A stretch of 8,099 bases of DNA from Bacteroidota bacterium. Lineage in GTDB: Bacteria > Bacteroidota > Bacteroidia > Chitinophagales > Chitinophagaceae. The position numbers and the translations under genes are program-made. The notes under the pieces are model-generated. The model was given only the letters and a program-made list of their open reading frames with translations, made no database searches and had not been told where the DNA came from. The stretch lies in NCBI GenBank assembly GCA_947461985.1, contig CANHNT010000081.1:1-8099 (forward strand), read 5' to 3'. Below are positions 7,099 through 8,099 of this stretch, piece after piece. The first letter of the stretch is position 1. Each line of letters begins with the position of its first letter.

Positions 7099-7608
7099 CT
7101 ATTTAAACCAGCTACTGTACATCAAATAATTGTTCGCAATTCTATCAATTTCGCCATGAATTAATTCTTGCGAAATATCCTTTACTTTTTTAGCAGGAAC
7201 ACCTGCATAAATGCTCCCACTTTCGCATTTTGTGTTTTCTAATACCACTGCACCTGCAGCAATAATTGTATTTGCCCCAATATGAACATTATCCATTACG
7301 ATAGCGCCCATGCCTATCAACACATTGTCTTCAACGGTGCAGCCATGCACTAAAGCATTGTGTCCTATCGAAACATTGTTTCCAATATTAACTTTTGTTT
7401 TCTCATACGTACAATGAAGGCAAGCTCCATCTTGAATATTCACTTTATTGCCAATTCGTATGCTATTGACATCACCTCTGACTACTGCATTAAACCACAC
7501 ACTGCACTCTTCGCCAAATACTACATCTCCCACTATGGTTGCGTTAGGGGCAATAAAACAGGTAGATGGAATTGAGGGCATAATGCCTTTTACGGGTAAT
7601 ATATACAT
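7099..7608 (-). CDS. Gamma-carbonic-anhydrase-like hexapeptide-repeat protein (YrdA/PaaY group)
   Basis: A 169-residue left-handed beta-helix protein built of [LIV]-G-x-x-x-x repeats from about residue 18 to 125, with a C-terminal helix. The three histidines expected to bind metal at trimer interfaces in gamma-class carbonic anhydrases are present: H65 (LHC), H83 and H88 (IGHNALVHG). The conserved R44, D46, Q59 and D60 are there too. The long acidic loop of archaeal Cam, which carries its proton-shuttle glutamate, is missing, as in the YrdA/CaiE/PaaY subgroup. Many of these lack demonstrated anhydrase activity, and PaaY is a CoA-thioesterase. The function here is therefore open; GSIYAGVPAKKVKDI (131-145) is the usual C-terminal signature. 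An in-frame ATG at 7653 would add 15 residues, but those codons fall in repeat-bearing spacer and the family starts near MYILPVKG, so I use 7608. The gene is convergent with the PaaE-like gene and divergent from the aminotransferase gene. Confidence 0.85.
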   Translation of the reverse strand: MYILPVKGIMPSIPSTCFIAPNATIVGDVVFGEECSVWFNAVVRGDVNSIRIGNKVNIQDGACLHCTYEKTKVNIGNNVSIGHNALVHGCTVEDNVLIGMGAIVMDNVHIGANTIIAAGAVVLENTKCESGSIYAGVPAKKVKDISQELIHGEIDRIANNYLMYSSWFK

Positions 7609-7614
7609 AAAGAG

Positions 7615-7641
7615 TACGAATTTAGAAATACGAATTACGAA
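7615..7641. repeat. Three short TACGAA repeats in the spacer upstream of the hexapeptide-repeat gene
   Basis: TACGAA occurs at 7615-7620, 7629-7634 and 7636-7641, the last two separated by one T. The cluster lies just upstream of the preferred start of the minus-strand gene at 7608. From memory, ATTCGTA-type short repeats are common in intergenic DNA of Bacteroidota; that is recollection, not a search result. Their presence supports this stretch being non-coding spacer rather than the 5' end of a longer reading frame. Confidence 0.5.
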
Positions 7642-7693
7642 CTTTGATTTCATAATTACAAATTCTATTTTTTAAAATGCTTACAACGGGTTG

Positions 7694-7707
7694 CTGACAT
7701 CTGACAT
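7694..7707. repeat. Tandem CTGACAT duplication in the divergent spacer
   Basis: The 7-base unit CTGACAT occurs twice in direct succession (7694-7700 and 7701-7707), followed by CTCTAAT, a diverged third unit at best. It lies 23 bases upstream of the aminotransferase start. It could be a residue of a dispersed intergenic repeat or a protein-binding site; the sequence alone does not decide. Confidence 0.45.
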
Positions 7708-7729
7708 CTCTAATGTATTTTTACAAACT

Positions 7730-8099
7730 ATGACTCAACGACAATTATTTTTAGAACATGTAGCACAAACTTCAGAAACGCCTTTATGTTTTGAAGTATC
7801 TAAAGCAGAAGGAGTTTATTTAATGAATGAAAATGGGAAAAAACACATTGATTTAATTGGTGGTATTAGTGTTTGTAATGTGGGTCATGGAAATGAGAAA
7901 GTAAAAAAAGCCATTCATGAACAAGTAGAAAAATACATGCATGTAATGGTTTATGGCGAAGTTATTATGAGCCCACAAGTAGAATATGCAAAGGCTTTGG
8001 CAAACCATTTACCTGAAAAGTTGAATAGTATTTATTTTACTAACAGCGGAAGTGAAGCTACAGAAGGGGCTATGAAATTAGCCAAACGAATTACAAGTA
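7730..8099 (+). CDS. Class III PLP-dependent aminotransferase, N-terminal part (3' end beyond the window)
   Basis: The frame from the ATG at 7730 is open for 123 codons to the window edge. The fragment matches the N-terminal third of class III (acetylornithine/ornithine/4-aminobutyrate-type) aminotransferases. It has the GVYLMNENGKKHIDLIGGISVCNVGH segment (28-53), the conserved pattern around bound substrate, and the PLP-phosphate loop TNSGSEATEGAMKLAKR (104-120). The PLP-binding lysine and the residues that set substrate specificity lie beyond the edge, so acetylornithine, ornithine, 4-aminobutyrate or another amine remain possible. From memory, many Bacteroidota carry a protein with this N-terminus annotated only as 'aspartate aminotransferase family'. 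No ribosome binding site is evident. The gene diverges from the hexapeptide-repeat gene across a 121-base spacer that holds small repeats. Confidence 0.9.
   Translation, partial: MTQRQLFLEHVAQTSETPLCFEVSKAEGVYLMNENGKKHIDLIGGISVCNVGHGNEKVKKAIHEQVEKYMHVMVYGEVIMSPQVEYAKALANHLPEKLNSIYFTNSGSEATEGAMKLAKRITS

Noticed and set aside
7360..7675. Two plus-strand open frames of 71 and 75 codons, overlapping each other.
   Set aside because: They are antisense shadows of the hexapeptide-repeat gene, whose repeats and metal-binding histidines are clearly coding on the minus strand.
7691..7723. Possible promoter for the aminotransferase: TTG at 7691-7693 and TATTTTTA at 7716-7723, which would give a nearly leaderless mRNA.
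   Set aside because: The -7 element misses the final G, the spacing is 22 bases, and the element ends only 6 bases before the ATG; too weak to annotate.

Overview
The window looks like chromosomal DNA from a member of the Bacteroidota, probably a flavobacterium- or chitinophaga-like lineage. Four things point there: the DNA is strongly AT-rich; two genes are preceded by perfect copies of the Bacteroidota -7 promoter element (TAnnTTTG); Shine-Dalgarno sequences are essentially absent; and the products include a DUF6089/PorG-type outer-membrane barrel and a very large secreted macroglobulin-like protein typical of the phylum. I found no RNA genes, CRISPR arrays, insertion sequences, phage genes or broken genes.

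Left half, minus strand (1-4950). Three cell-envelope genes read leftward. From right to left they are a GT9-family (heptosyltransferase-like) glycosyltransferase (3808-4950), a DUF6089 outer-membrane beta-barrel protein (2710-3615), and the first 844 codons of a secreted protein with alpha-2-macroglobulin-type MG domains, which runs off the left edge (1-2532). The gaps between them are 192 and 177 bases. A clear intrinsic terminator follows the barrel gene, so the macroglobulin-like gene probably has its own transcript. The large gene had to be read directly as minus-strand codons, because it has no stop inside the window.

Right half (4951-8099). A divergent intergenic region separates the glycosyltransferase from a plus-strand YhhQ/VUT-type queuosine-precursor transporter (5093-5866). 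Next comes a monocistronic PaaE-like oxidoreductase with FAD, NAD(P) and 2Fe-2S domains (6012-7097). It converges, with a single base between the stop codons, on a minus-strand gamma-carbonic-anhydrase/PaaY-type hexapeptide-repeat protein (7099-7608). A short divergent spacer with small repeats then leads to the 5' end of a class III PLP-dependent aminotransferase (7730 to the right edge).

The genes do not form one pathway. The left half is envelope or surface biology; the right half is general metabolism in separate short transcription units. I see no evidence for a previously undescribed system. The points most worth a second look are a start-codon correction for the transporter that follows from its promoter, the adjacency of PaaE-like and PaaY-like genes without any other paa genes, a DUF6089/PorG relative outside that family's usual gene context, an N-terminally extended glycosyltransferase, and the repeat-bearing spacer near 7615-7710.
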